Virus record (IMG/VR): IMGVR_UViG_3300030329_005959
Location: 40,266-104,265 of that record
Strand: one strand, 5' to 3'
DNA length: 64,000 nt
Source of the DNA: a virus
Each line of letters opens with the position of its first letter. Positions within the stretch are counted from its first letter, which is position 1. The notes under the pieces are model-generated. The model was not told the origin of the DNA. It did no database searches and saw only the letters and a program-made list of their open reading frames with translations. A program made the position numbers and the translations under genes. Below are positions 48,829-56,632 of the stretch, piece by piece.

Positions 48829-49362
48829 ATGATTTCAGATAAGGCACGGGGCTTGTCAGGCTCCAAGCATGTAGCTCACACTCAGAAGCTAATGGACGAG
48901 TCTACCGAAAGGTATCACCATTCTTGTTTGTCTGCTGGCCTGACGATCAAAAAAGCCACTAAAAAGCAGGACATTGGCCATGTCGATTTTGTAGTAGAGG
49001 GCGAGACTGTAGATTTAAAAGGATTAAAAAACTCTACCAGAGAGGGTAAAATCCTATTAGAATTCCTTAACGTTCTTGGTAAAACGGGTTGGTGCAATGA
49101 AAACGGCACCCCTTTGTGGATAGCTTTTGATTTTGGAGCTTTCTTCCTCCATGTTAAAAACATCGACCTCTATAACCTAGCAAAAGAAAAATGTGATTTA
49201 AGGGACACCGTTAGCCGAGTAGACGCTTGCCTCCACAAAGGATATCGCCGCAAAGGAAGAAAAGATTTAATGTCAATGGTTCTTTTGAAAGATGTTCTGG
49301 GGAGTTGCGAGCATTGGTTTTTGCCCTACACAAAATACCAAATACCTATTGAAGAAATTTAG
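48829..49362 (+). CDS. Putative PD-(D/E)XK nuclease
   Basis: A 177-residue protein from ATG 48829. GHVDFVVEGETVDLKGLK shows a D-x(n)-D-L-K arrangement like the PD-(D/E)XK core, and a later helix (GKILLEFLNVLGKTGW) follows it, as in several phage restriction-type nucleases. The C-terminus is basic (KGYRRKGRKDL). Possible roles are DNA processing or host-DNA breakdown. Low to moderate certainty. Confidence 0.5.
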   Translation: MISDKARGLSGSKHVAHTQKLMDESTERYHHSCLSAGLTIKKATKKQDIGHVDFVVEGETVDLKGLKNSTREGKILLEFLNVLGKTGWCNENGTPLWIAFDFGAFFLHVKNIDLYNLAKEKCDLRDTVSRVDACLHKGYRRKGRKDLMSMVLLKDVLGSCEHWFLPYTKYQIPIEEI

Positions 49363-49376
49363 GTGTAATAGAAAGT

Positions 49377-49634
49377 ATGTCTAAAACAGTTCGACAATTA
49401 ACAATGGAACAAAACGGTGTTCCAGGTGGTCAATATGTGACAGGGGACACTACCGATGTCACGGGGAATTGGTTTGCTATTCAAGCGTTAGAAGCGACAA
49501 CCATGAACGATGGAACCACTTCTAATCTGGAAAACATAGGCTCCTCTTCGGGTGTTATTCCTGCTGGCTCTACTATTTTTGGTGATTTTACCGTTATCAA
49601 ATGTTCTGGCAAAGCCATATTGTATAATGCTTAA
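49377..49634 (+). CDS. Small virion-type protein (decoration- or fibre-like)
   Basis: An 85-residue protein of polar, strand-rich type: TGNWFAIQALEATTMNDGTT, then IPAGSTIFGDFTVIKCSGKA. The 'tGnwFAIqaL... iPAGttIyG-f' pattern is frequent in small phage structural proteins encoded beside fibre genes. It overlaps the LamG-like paralogue by 8 bases. Confidence 0.6.
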   Translation: MSKTVRQLTMEQNGVPGGQYVTGDTTDVTGNWFAIQALEATTMNDGTTSNLENIGSSSGVIPAGSTIFGDFTVIKCSGKAILYNA

Positions 49635-50532
49635 ATTAGGGCAAAGTTTAGGAACCCGTGCAAAACCAGTGGCGGGTCTACCTATAGATGAGATTTCTTC
49701 CGCTCCTCAGGGTGCTTGGAGTTTAAGGAAGCTATCGTCAACTTATACTGGCCCCGTCCTTATCGCTAACAGCACCAGTGGTTACACAGCTACCGTTTAT
49801 TTTGATGCTAATGGAGAATTAAGCCTAAATAGCCCCACTAACATGGGGAGTTATGGGTATCCAACGCTGAAGGACTGGGCTTGGAACGAAGGGGATGGCA
49901 ATCTGTGGGTGAGCACTTGGTATGACCAGTCAGGAGGGACGACTCGCAATGCGACTCAAACTATCGCGGGTGACATGCCTATTCTTACTGAGGGGGGAGT
50001 TTTAGTAAAACAAGGGAGCTTTCTCTTTGCTGATGATTATTTTAAGGTTTTAAATTATAAATTTCCTAACCCTAATGATAGCTGCACTATTTTAGCTGTC
50101 GCTCGCCCCACAAATTCAGACGCAATGGGAATCGTCACGGACATCGAGAGTTTTAATGATGGGGTAGAATTAATTTATGCTAGCAATAGCTGGGACTGGC
50201 GTATTAAAAATTCAGATTTAAATAATAACCCCATAGACCCCGTGATAAATGGCAAATTCCAAATAGCCATCGCAGTCTATGATACAAGCTTGGGTTCTAA
50301 TCAACAAAAGCTTTATGTGAATGGGATATTAACGCAGCAAAACTGCACAGAAGACAAACATGTTGCTAGCACAGATAGGTTCAGAATCGGAGCCAGAATA
50401 ACCACAAGCAATCAAATGGATGGCAATATTGCTGAAGCCATGATTTGGGACGCTGCTTTATCTGAGGCAGATATTCACAAGCTTCAGCATAATATTTTTA
50501 TGCACTATTCTATTCCGAAAGGTTCGCCGTAG
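49627..50532 (+). CDS. LamG / arabinofuranosidase-B-like fibre protein, paralogue
   Basis: A 301-residue protein from ATG 49627, inside the end of 49377-49634. GAWSLRKLSSTYTGPVLIA, then VSTWYDQSGG, and the closing DKHVASTDRFRIGARI match the fibre gene 29419-30399 on the other strand, without the arginine pair after I-R-V. Likely a carbohydrate-binding virion protein. It lies away from the tail operon and on the opposite strand, so it may be made at a different time. Confidence 0.7.
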   Translation: MLKLGQSLGTRAKPVAGLPIDEISSAPQGAWSLRKLSSTYTGPVLIANSTSGYTATVYFDANGELSLNSPTNMGSYGYPTLKDWAWNEGDGNLWVSTWYDQSGGTTRNATQTIAGDMPILTEGGVLVKQGSFLFADDYFKVLNYKFPNPNDSCTILAVARPTNSDAMGIVTDIESFNDGVELIYASNSWDWRIKNSDLNNNPIDPVINGKFQIAIAVYDTSLGSNQQKLYVNGILTQQNCTEDKHVASTDRFRIGARITTSNQMDGNIAEAMIWDAALSEADIHKLQHNIFMHYSIPKGSP

Positions 50533-50545
50533 GCTAAAATTTCCC

Positions 50546-50573
50546 TTGACTTTTGTTTCAGTAGGCAGATAAT
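50546..50573 (+). promoter_or_regulatory. Sigma70-like promoter
   Basis: TTGACT (50546-50551), 16 bases, GATAAT (50568-50573), eleven bases to ATG 50585. The leader would be only about four bases long. Confidence 0.5.
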
Positions 50574-50584
50574 GGTTACTGACT

Positions 50585-50815
50585 ATGGACCTTGATGATT
50601 GCGACTTGTATTTTGCTGATGATGCCATTCGCTTCACTGGCTTAGATGAATGTGCCATAGGTGTTGACCAGAGAGGTTATATAGTCTACTCCTATCAAAA
50701 GATGCTTGAGCATTTTATGAAGGACATGAGTTACGAAGAAGCCGAGGAGTGGATCGGTTTCAATGTCGTGGGTATCAAACCTGATACATATACTGTTGTA
50801 TATAATGAACATTAA
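50585..50815 (+). CDS. Small acidic hypothetical protein
   Basis: A 76-residue acidic protein (DLDDCDLYFADDAIRFTGLD, then MKDMSYEEAEEWIGFNVVG). The FTGLDECAIGVDQRG part recalls short phage proteins with a Y-S-x-x-K-M-L motif (YSYQKMLEHFMKDM). No function assigned. It overlaps the next gene by 11 bases. Confidence 0.6.
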   Translation: MDLDDCDLYFADDAIRFTGLDECAIGVDQRGYIVYSYQKMLEHFMKDMSYEEAEEWIGFNVVGIKPDTYTVVYNEH

Positions 50816-51065
50816 ATTAATTAAATTGTCGTATGCGATACTTTCTATTATCGCAGGGTTAACGGTAGGGGTTGTCTTGTCCCTGTATGTGGGGCTAATG
50901 TCTTGCATCCAAACACTTATTGTGTTTCCTTTTCAGATCTATACCAACTGCGTGGCCAATGCCATAGAGAAGAAAATAAAAGCTATGGGCTCCCCCGCCC
51001 AAGGTGACGAGGATATGTGGGATCGACACATCCAAAGGATGGAAGAACAGAGCAAAAATAACTGA
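50805..51065 (+). CDS. Small membrane protein
   Basis: An 86-residue protein from ATG 50805. A single long hydrophobic segment (LSYAILSIIAGLTVGVVLSL, about 8-40) is followed by a charged end. The gene is nested in the stop of the previous one. Function unknown. Confidence 0.6.
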   Translation: MNIKLIKLSYAILSIIAGLTVGVVLSLYVGLMSCIQTLIVFPFQIYTNCVANAIEKKIKAMGSPAQGDEDMWDRHIQRMEEQSKNN

Positions 51066-51066
51066 T

Positions 51067-51618
51067 ATGGTTGATCTATCACAAGCAAAACAAATAGAAG
51101 GTCACGAAGACTATTGGGTATTTCCTGATGGAAGGGTTTACAGCAACAAATTATGGAGAGGCAAAAGGGGTAGGTTTTTGAATCCTCCACTTAGAACTTG
51201 TGGAAAGAAAAAATATCGCACTGTGAGTTTGTGCGGGAAGAAAGGTAGGGTTTTAAAATCATTACATGTTTTAGTAGCTGAAGCCTTTATTGGCCCTCGA
51301 CCAACTATAAATGGAAAAAGAACAGAGGTAGACCATATAGATGGTAACTCTTTAAATAATCACGTAGACAATCTTAGATATGGCACTAGAGCAAACAATC
51401 AAATTAACAGACCGCCAGAAGAAAACTGTTTATCGAAATATAAAGGTGTTTCTCTCAACGTTAGGGGGCGACCATTTGCTCAATTAAGTATTAATAACAA
51501 AACTAAATATCTAGGAGAGTTTAACACTGAAATAGAAGCTGCAAAAGCTTACGATAAAAAAGCTTATGAAGTTCACGGTGAGTTCGCTTACCTTAACTTC
51601 CCAGAAGACTACAGATGA
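51067..51618 (+). CDS. HNH homing-type endonuclease with AP2 domain
   Basis: A 183-residue protein from ATG 51067. NUMOD4-like start (YWVFPDGRVYSN), HNH core (VDHIDGNSLNNHVDNLRYGT, with H-I-D and N-N-H), and an AP2 DNA-binding module (KYKGVSLNVRGRPFAQLSI, with YLGEFNTEIEAAKAYD). This is the domain order of freestanding phage homing endonucleases, which spread between related phages. It may have inserted here, since neighbouring genes are small and dense. No intron sequence is evident. Confidence 0.85.
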   Translation: MVDLSQAKQIEGHEDYWVFPDGRVYSNKLWRGKRGRFLNPPLRTCGKKKYRTVSLCGKKGRVLKSLHVLVAEAFIGPRPTINGKRTEVDHIDGNSLNNHVDNLRYGTRANNQINRPPEENCLSKYKGVSLNVRGRPFAQLSINNKTKYLGEFNTEIEAAKAYDKKAYEVHGEFAYLNFPEDYR

Positions 51619-52004
51619 ACACAAAAGAACTACTCCAACTCCACGATGATACCTGCGAGGCTTGCAAGGCAATCATGCAACAGAAAAATAGCGATTACAC
51701 TGGAGGCAAGAATGCTACAGATATATTTGCTAATTTTAATTCCTCTAAGATCTTAAACATCCATCCAGTTCAAGGCTTGCTTCTGCGATTAATTGACAAA
51801 GTTCAAAGGATTCGTTCCTTTACCAACGACAAGGAATTGAAAGTCGCAAATGAGTCTGTAGATGATGCTTGCGATGATATCGTAAACTATGCTATCTTGG
51901 CTAAGGCGATGTTGCGGGAGGAAAGATCCCAGATTGAACAGGACCGCCGAAATAAAGCAGGGCCGACACCAGATCAAGGAGGCCATCCAGCAGGGTGGTG
52001 CTAA
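51615..52004 (+). CDS. DUF1599-like (nucleotide modification-associated) protein
   Basis: A 129-residue protein with K-N-S-D-Y near 27, FANFNSS, LLRLIDKVQRI, and V-A-N-E-S-V-D-D-A-C-D-D-I-V-N-Y with the closing acidic helix. This is the pattern of all-alpha nucleotide-modification-associated domain 1 (DUF1599), related to MazG. It may sanitise or modify nucleotides. Overlaps the HNH gene by 4 bases. Confidence 0.68.
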   Translation: MNTKELLQLHDDTCEACKAIMQQKNSDYTGGKNATDIFANFNSSKILNIHPVQGLLLRLIDKVQRIRSFTNDKELKVANESVDDACDDIVNYAILAKAMLREERSQIEQDRRNKAGPTPDQGGHPAGWC

Positions 52005-52017
52005 ACATATAAGGTAA

Positions 52018-52263
52018 GTGAAAAAGAAGATTCATATAAACCAACACAAAATTCGGCGCAACGCCAAAACAGGAGAGCGCGAGCCTGTGATTACAGTCAA
52101 AACTTACAAGACAAACGATTATTGTCATGCTGTTACCATCACTTCTCCATGCAGGGTTATATATTCTCCCGACAAACCTTTACCATGTGGCGCAAAAGTC
52201 TGGATCGAAACCGAGGGGGACGTAATATGTTCCCAGATCGAAGAGGATTCGCCAAATAAGTAA
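52018..52263 (+). CDS. Hypothetical protein, strand-rich
   Basis: An 81-residue protein from GTG 52018. The basic start (KKKIHINQHKIRRNAKTGER) is followed by strands (EPVITVKTYKTNDYCHAVTI). The last codons coincide with a copy of the dispersed GATCGA...AAATAAG repeat. The tRNA-Leu gene begins two bases after the stop. Confidence 0.5.
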   Translation: MKKKIHINQHKIRRNAKTGEREPVITVKTYKTNDYCHAVTITSPCRVIYSPDKPLPCGAKVWIETEGDVICSQIEEDSPNK

Positions 52264-52264
52264 A
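52232..52264 (+). repeat. GATCGA...AAATAAG repeat, copy 1
   Basis: The sequence CCCAGATCGA, ten bases, then CCAAATAAGT covers the last codons of the 52018 gene and the start of the tRNA-Leu region. It matches other copies at 53494, 54194, 54233 and 58.9-59.6 kb. Confidence 0.6.
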
Positions 52265-52265
52265 T

Positions 52266-52342
52266 GGGTGCGTAGTCCAACTGGCAGAGACAACGGACTT
52301 AAAATCCGTCCAGTGCGGGTTCGAATCCCGCCGCGCCTACCA
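52266..52342 (+). tRNA. tRNA-Leu (anticodon UAA), short variable arm, CCA encoded
   Basis: Full cloverleaf: acceptor GGGTGCG / CGCGCCT, D arm with GG in the loop, anticodon stem ACGGA / TCCGT with loop CTTAAAA, five-base variable loop, T arm GCGGG / CCCGC with TTCGAAT, discriminator A and encoded CCA. Anticodon UAA reads UUA. Bacterial tRNA-Leu normally has a long variable arm; this one is class I, although it keeps A73. Confidence 0.92.
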
Positions 52343-52369
52343 CACAATATATTTATATTCGCGCAGTTT

Positions 52370-53507
52370 ATGTGTAAATATATATATCAAGCTACTATCT
52401 ACCATAGCGAGCCTACTTGTTTTTACATTTTCATCTTTAGGGTTATCTCAAGAGTCTAAATCTAACCTATTTGGGTTTCATTCAGAAATAGTAAGAGCAA
52501 ATACTTATAATTTAATAGGTATTAATGTCGCTACTCAACCTCACGGTAGATTAATAAGAACTATAGGGCAAGCTTTCGGCCTTGAAAACGCGGCGGGTTT
52601 AAAAAGTCCTACGTTTGGATTTGATAGTAACGATCCGACAGAGGCAGATGTAGTATGGATTTGGCGTGATGACGGTTCTTGGTTGGGAATATACTACAAT
52701 GACCAAGACTTAAGAACCGAAACCCCTCCGATGACAAGGGGTTGGAAAGCGATTGGTTTCGGGGACACTGATGCATCCCGAGTTGTTATACCTGAAAACG
52801 GGGGATTTTTACTACAATCTAGACAAGAAAGAGATTGGTTGTTAGTTTTTGGAGGAAATGTAAATGCATCCCCTAAATTTTTAAACATTAAAAATGGTTA
52901 CAACATTGTAAATAGAGGAACTCCTTGGCCTTTGAGGTTAGATGAATGTGATATAGAGAACTCTCACAGCTTCCGTAAAGGTGCTAATGGTGATTTGATT
53001 GGGTTCGATAACTCTGATGGAAAATGGGAGCAATATTATTTTGATGGTGAGTGGAAGAAAACAGACTCACCAGATGGCGATTACGGTCATGTAGAGCTAC
53101 CCTCTGCGTTCTTTGTATACAGAAGAGGTAAGCAGGGTTATATCTGGATACGACCCCCCGTGGGCGTTTCTCCGACGAAAAATAAATTGGGCAACACTCC
53201 ACCAGCACCCGATGTATCTGCAAGATTGGGTCTTAACGAGTGGGGTAATCCAATTTTTGAGATTTCATGGCACTCAAGTAGCCCTAAAATCATTTACAGA
53301 ACTGAAGTCTTTGGTTCCCACCCAGATTTACCACCCGAGGAAGCAGGAGACAGAAGCAGTTGGTTTTATTTACCCCCTCGTCGTGGCACTTGGGGCGATC
53401 ACTTATCCGATCACGCCCTGTTACGTTGGTTGCGCTATGGAATAGTTAGAGTTTCTGCCGAATGGGAATATGATAATACGTCTCAGCTAAAAGCCCAGAT
53501 CGAATGA
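52370..53507 (+). CDS. Secreted protein whose start is out of frame at an AT dinucleotide tract
   Basis: The open frame covers 52386-53507 and more, but the only good start, ATG 52370, is out of frame: ATG TGT AA-(AT)5-CAAG. One more AT unit joins it to a clear signal peptide (IKLLSTIASLLVFTFSSLG, then LSQ) and a 379-residue product. Inner motifs W-I-W-R-D-D-G-S-W-L, GGFLLQSRQ and AFFVYRRGK occur in two similar halves, as in TIGR02597 exported proteins of Verrucomicrobiota. It may be phase-variable, broken, or misassembled. TTG 52683 would drop the signal. Confidence 0.6.
52378..52387 (+). repeat. (AT)5 simple repeat in a start region
   Basis: Ten bases of alternating AT six bases after ATG 52370. 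Changing the tract by one unit shifts the frame of the secreted protein on or off. Confidence 0.85.
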
Positions 53508-53522
53508 TTTGGCCCAAATAAT
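53494..53522 (+). repeat. GATCGA...AAATAAG repeat, copy 2
   Basis: CCCAGATCGA then ...GGCCCAAATAATGG spans the stop codon of the secreted-protein gene and the start region of the sulfotransferase gene. Confidence 0.6.
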
Positions 53523-54192
53523 GGATAATGATATCCTAGAATTTCTTCAAGCGTCCTTATCTGCCCCTTTTAGCAGCATGGATTCTTTATTGTTTCTCCG
53601 CATACCGAAGAATGCGAGTTCTTCTATCATGGAAAGCCTTGGCACTAGAAACATAGTTAAAAAGTATGAAAAAAAACTACAAGAATCCTTAGATAAAAAT
53701 ATTTATAAAGATTTCTTCACTGCTACTCATGCTCGCCCCCACGAACTACAAACAGTTATCGGTGCAATAGAGCTTGATTGTTTTTCTTTCGCTGTTGCTC
53801 GAAATCCTTGGGACAGGGCTGTTTCTATGTATCATTTTGCCAAAAAACTGGGGCTAGGGGATCTGTTTGGGTTCTCTAACGACTTATCTTTCGAGCGTTT
53901 TTGTGAAGTTCTTGAATCCCGAGATGGGGACCGTTTGTTTATGCCTGTCTTTAAGCAAACCGAATGGACCCATAGTTCCATAAAGGTTAATGAAATATTA
54001 AAATTTGAAAATCTGAGCGAGGATTTCTCAACTATGGTAAAAAAGCACCAAATAAAACATATTTCCCCTGATCTACCCCACATTAATAGCACCGTTCACA
54101 AACCTTATCGGGATTATTTTAATTCCAACACTCAAAAAATTATAAAAAAAGTATTTGAAGAGGATTGCGATCTTCTTAAATATGTTTTTTGA
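53521..54192 (+). CDS. Sulfotransferase-family protein
   Basis: A 223-residue protein from ATG 53521 (TTG 53509 is an earlier alternative). FLRIPKNASSS (about 25-35) matches the 5'-phosphosulfate loop of PAPS-dependent sulfotransferases and VARNPWDRAVSMYHF matches the 3'-phosphate site (R and S). HARPHEL between them supplies a possible catalytic histidine. Such enzymes add sulfate to carbohydrates, so it may decorate a surface glycan with the sugar operon products. Confidence 0.78.
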   Translation: MDNDILEFLQASLSAPFSSMDSLLFLRIPKNASSSIMESLGTRNIVKKYEKKLQESLDKNIYKDFFTATHARPHELQTVIGAIELDCFSFAVARNPWDRAVSMYHFAKKLGLGDLFGFSNDLSFERFCEVLESRDGDRLFMPVFKQTEWTHSSIKVNEILKFENLSEDFSTMVKKHQIKHISPDLPHINSTVHKPYRDYFNSNTQKIIKKVFEEDCDLLKYVF

Positions 54193-54193
54193 T

Positions 54194-54265
54194 CCCAGAT
54201 CGACTGCGATTTTCCCAAATAAGCGCGTGAGTCCCAGATCGAATGATATTTTTCCAAATAAGTGA
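54194..54265 (+). repeat. GATCGA...AAATAAG repeat, copies 3 and 4 in tandem
   Basis: Copy 3 (54194-54225) CCCAGATCGACTG...TTTTCCCAAATAAGCG and copy 4 (54233-54265) CCCAGATCGAATG...TTTTTCCAAATAAGTG follow the sulfotransferase stop directly. Spacing between the two halves is constant at about 10 bases. Confidence 0.7.
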
Positions 54266-54285
54266 TTAGATTTTTTAATCGACTG

Positions 54286-54615
54286 TTATATTTTTTTCTT
54301 TACAGAAACTAAGTTTTGTATTTGAACGATTAAACTCATCACATTATCAACAGAAATTTTTTCTGCGATTACACTTAGGGGAAAGTTCATCTCCGTATCT
54401 AATCTTATTCCTTCTTCTCTTTCCTCTGGCGTGACGATCTCCATGACGTAATCATACAAACCTTTTCTCTTTAACAGGTTAAAATAATAATCTCTTTGTT
54501 GTTGTTGCGACTCCACCAATACATCGAGTCCGAGGTTCATGCTGGTCACCATTGTGAGATACCTAAAATATAATCCTTCGTTTGTAGTCAGATGAGAAAC
54601 CACAATAAGATTCAT
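54286..54615 (-). CDS. Hypothetical protein, helical
   Basis: A 109-residue protein from ATG 54615 on the - strand; a longer reading up to 54708 would run through the promoter region and is unlikely. It is largely helical (RYLTMVTSMNLGLDVLVESQ, then QQQQRDYYFNLLKRKG). It faces away from the AT-hook gene and may be a small regulator of that operon (inference only). Confidence 0.55.
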   Translation of the reverse strand: MNLIVVSHLTTNEGLYFRYLTMVTSMNLGLDVLVESQQQQRDYYFNLLKRKGLYDYVMEIVTPEEREEGIRLDTEMNFPLSVIAEKISVDNVMSLIVQIQNLVSVKKKI

Positions 54616-54708
54616 ACTATTATATACACTATGGTCGGGGTGAAAAAAATTCGAATTAAGGCAAAAAAATGCTTGCGCCCCCATTTCCCTAGTATATAGT
54701 GTCTCCAT
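54616..54708. promoter_or_regulatory. Divergent promoter region of the AT-hook/RuvB operon
   Basis: On the + strand TTGCGC (54673-54678), 16 bases, TATAGT (54695-54700), eight bases, ATG 54709. On the - strand TATAAT lies three bases before ATG 54615 with TTTTCA 16 bases upstream. Both give near-leaderless transcripts. The region sits between two genes running in opposite directions. Confidence 0.6.
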
Positions 54709-54945
54709 ATGAACGAAACACCTAAGAAGCGGGGTCGCCCAAAGGGTTCCACATCATTCACTAGGGTTAGACTTGGTGACCTACTGGATTCCTTCGGACC
54801 CGATGCTGCTATTGTTGTATCCAAGAAGTGGATGGATGAGGTTGGTCTGACCGTTGCTCCTGCTCCTGTCAAGACACTCCCTGCTGCTTCTGCTCCCGAG
54901 CAACCAGAAGAGAAGATTGAGTTCTCTGTTAATACGTTTGAGTAA
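54709..54945 (+). CDS. Small AT-hook-like DNA-binding protein
   Basis: A 78-residue protein starting NETPKKRGRPKGSTSF, an AT-hook (K-R-G-R-P-K-G) followed by RVRLGDLLDSFGPDAAIVVSKK, which looks like a helix-turn-helix of the same kind. The C-terminus is proline/alanine-rich. A regulator or DNA-organising protein is likely. It starts an operon with the RuvB-like helicase and overlaps it by one base. Confidence 0.65.
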   Translation: MNETPKKRGRPKGSTSFTRVRLGDLLDSFGPDAAIVVSKKWMDEVGLTVAPAPVKTLPAASAPEQPEEKIEFSVNTFE

Positions 54946-55865
54946 TGAGTCAACCTGTTGATATGTTTGAGGGTCTTATCGGACAGGATACCCTCAAGAG
55001 TCGCCTCCACTTCTATAGCAAAGCAAAGGAGGCTACTGGCACACTTCCTTTTCTTCTGTTTAATGGAGCAAAGGGTCTGGGCAAGACTGAGTTCGCAAAA
55101 TCATTTGCGAAGTCTCTGGGCAAGCCGATGATAGAAATTAATTGTTCTACTATTCGCAATGCCGAGCAGTTCTTTGAGCAGGTTTTTATTCCTGCGATTC
55201 TGGACAAGGATGTGACCGTTCTGTTAGATGAGGCTCATGCCTTACCGAAAGATTTAGAGATGGCGTTTCTCACCATCTTTAATATCGAAGGTGCCAAGAC
55301 AAAACGATTTGAATTTGGTGAAAACAGTTTCCTGTTCGACTTCCAAAGGCAGACTTTCTTGTTTGCTACTACAGAGTTGGATAAATTGTTTCCTCCTTTC
55401 AAGGACCGTCTCACTCAGCTTGACTTCGAACCATACAACGGAAAAGAGTTGGCTGGAATCATCCAGAAGAAACTCGACTGGATTACTTTTGGTGATAACG
55501 TCCTTGCTACGGTCGCTGAGACAGTGCGAGGTAATGCTCGCTCCGCAATTAAACGCGCATTAGAAATCAGTGCGTATGCCGAGGTCAATAACAGGGCTAA
55601 GTTCAATCTAGAAGACTGGAAGAAACTTTGCGATCTGTTGGGCATCTTGCCATACGGCATCAATGCGACTGAGTTGCAGGTGATGCGTATCCTGAAGGAC
55701 CGTGGTGCTTGCACGTTGCAGATGTTGTGTGCTGTCACTGGAATGTCGAGGACGGCAATCCAGAAGGATGCCGAAATCTACCTGCTGAAGAATGGGTTCA
55801 TGCGAATAGACGGCAAGCGGGAGATCACAGGCAAGGGAACCCAGGCATTAGAAAGGATAGGTTAA
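54945..55865 (+). CDS. RuvB-like AAA+ ATPase with winged-helix C-terminus
   Basis: A 306-residue protein. Walker A GAKGLGKT (41-48), Walker B VTVLLDEAHALP, sensor FLFATTELDKLFPPFKDRLT, and a lid region (VRGNARSAIKRALEISAY). The C-terminus (LQVMRILKDRGACTLQMLCA, then LLKNGFMRIDGKREITGKG) is the winged helix of RuvB. RuvA and RuvC are not in the window, so it may use host RuvA or load a clamp or helicase. Overlaps the next gene by one base. Confidence 0.78.
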   Translation: MSQPVDMFEGLIGQDTLKSRLHFYSKAKEATGTLPFLLFNGAKGLGKTEFAKSFAKSLGKPMIEINCSTIRNAEQFFEQVFIPAILDKDVTVLLDEAHALPKDLEMAFLTIFNIEGAKTKRFEFGENSFLFDFQRQTFLFATTELDKLFPPFKDRLTQLDFEPYNGKELAGIIQKKLDWITFGDNVLATVAETVRGNARSAIKRALEISAYAEVNNRAKFNLEDWKKLCDLLGILPYGINATELQVMRILKDRGACTLQMLCAVTGMSRTAIQKDAEIYLLKNGFMRIDGKREITGKGTQALERIG

Positions 55866-56173
55866 TGGCAAAAAAACAATACTCACTTCCCTCTACCATT
55901 AAAGTCGGGGACATCGAATTTAAAGTAATTTTAAAGAAGATGAAAGACTTTGGTGATATGGATATCGACAAGAAGGTCATAAGAGTGCGTGAGGGAATGA
56001 CATCAGAGGAAACATTCGATACCCTGATGCATGAGGTGACCCATGCTGCTCTCGCAATCAGTGGCTTAACTAACATTTTAGATGATGAGAATCTGGAGGA
56101 GGCTATTGTTCGCCTAACAGATTACGTGCTGTTCCCTGTATACAAAAGAGAATATGACAACTACAGAAAATAA
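55865..56173 (+). CDS. Small zinc metalloprotease-like protein (HExxH)
   Basis: A 102-residue protein from ATG 55865. The motif H56-E57-V-T-H60 in LMHEVTHAAL gives two zinc ligands and the catalytic Glu. E-E-A-I-V-R-L-T further on may supply the third ligand. This plan is common in small phage SprT/ImmA-like domains. Function and target are unknown. Confidence 0.65.
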   Translation: MAKKQYSLPSTIKVGDIEFKVILKKMKDFGDMDIDKKVIRVREGMTSEETFDTLMHEVTHAALAISGLTNILDDENLEEAIVRLTDYVLFPVYKREYDNYRK

Positions 56174-56327
56174 CAAGAAGAAGTTTGGGGTCTGTATAAA
56201 ATTCCTCAACAAATTTGATATTGAGGCGACCTCAGAAGAGGAAGCAGTAAGGATAGTGAATAATATGGACAACCAAGATTTGCTAAACGACTCTTATTTT
56301 AACATTGAATATATTTACGAATCGTGA
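56154..56327 (+). CDS. Small hypothetical protein
   Basis: A 57-residue protein from ATG 56154, overlapping the metalloprotease gene by 20 bases and ending in TGA 56325-56327, which shares GTGA with the next gene. Motif-free; the EEEAVRIVNNM helix and Y-I-Y-E-S end are typical of small phage genes. Confidence 0.55.
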   Translation: MTTTENNKKKFGVCIKFLNKFDIEATSEEEAVRIVNNMDNQDLLNDSYFNIEYIYES

Positions 56328-56632
56328 AGATGACAAAGCATCAGAAAGACACAATTAAAAACATCATTATCGGATTTTTAATTGGGGTAATAATTGCCTT
56401 GTGGTTAACCATCATGCGAGTCTGCATAGAGAAGGATGCCATAGAGGAGATGATGACGCCCCCCACTCCACCTAAAATTAAACGGGAGTTTCCTAAAGAC
56501 TACGAGAGAGCAAAAAGAAAGATGCCTGTTGTTCCTGATGCTGAGTTGACTCCAACCGAATATTTAAAAATAGCGAGTCTGTATCCAGAACTTTTTACCG
56601 ATGAAGAAATTGTTAACCTGTTAATCCAATGA
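56324..56632 (+). CDS. Small single-TM protein
   Basis: A 102-residue protein starting at GTG 56324 (GTGA overlap with the previous gene; ATG 56330 is possible). The N-terminal helix IIIGFLIGVIIALWLTIMRV is a membrane segment, followed by a soluble tail rich in proline and charge. Could anchor a small complex; function unknown. Confidence 0.55.
   Translation: MKMTKHQKDTIKNIIIGFLIGVIIALWLTIMRVCIEKDAIEEMMTPPTPPKIKREFPKDYERAKRKMPVVPDAELTPTEYLKIASLYPELFTDEEIVNLLIQ

Noticed and set aside
52268-52459. 63-residue frame overlapping the tRNA
   Set aside because: It runs through the tRNA-Leu gene; only its last part, after ATG 52370, matters as the out-of-frame start of the secreted protein.
55709-55865. 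Longer start of the metalloprotease gene
   Set aside because: It would overlap the RuvB-like gene for 156 bases and has a non-typical composition; ATG 55865 fits the one-base overlap.
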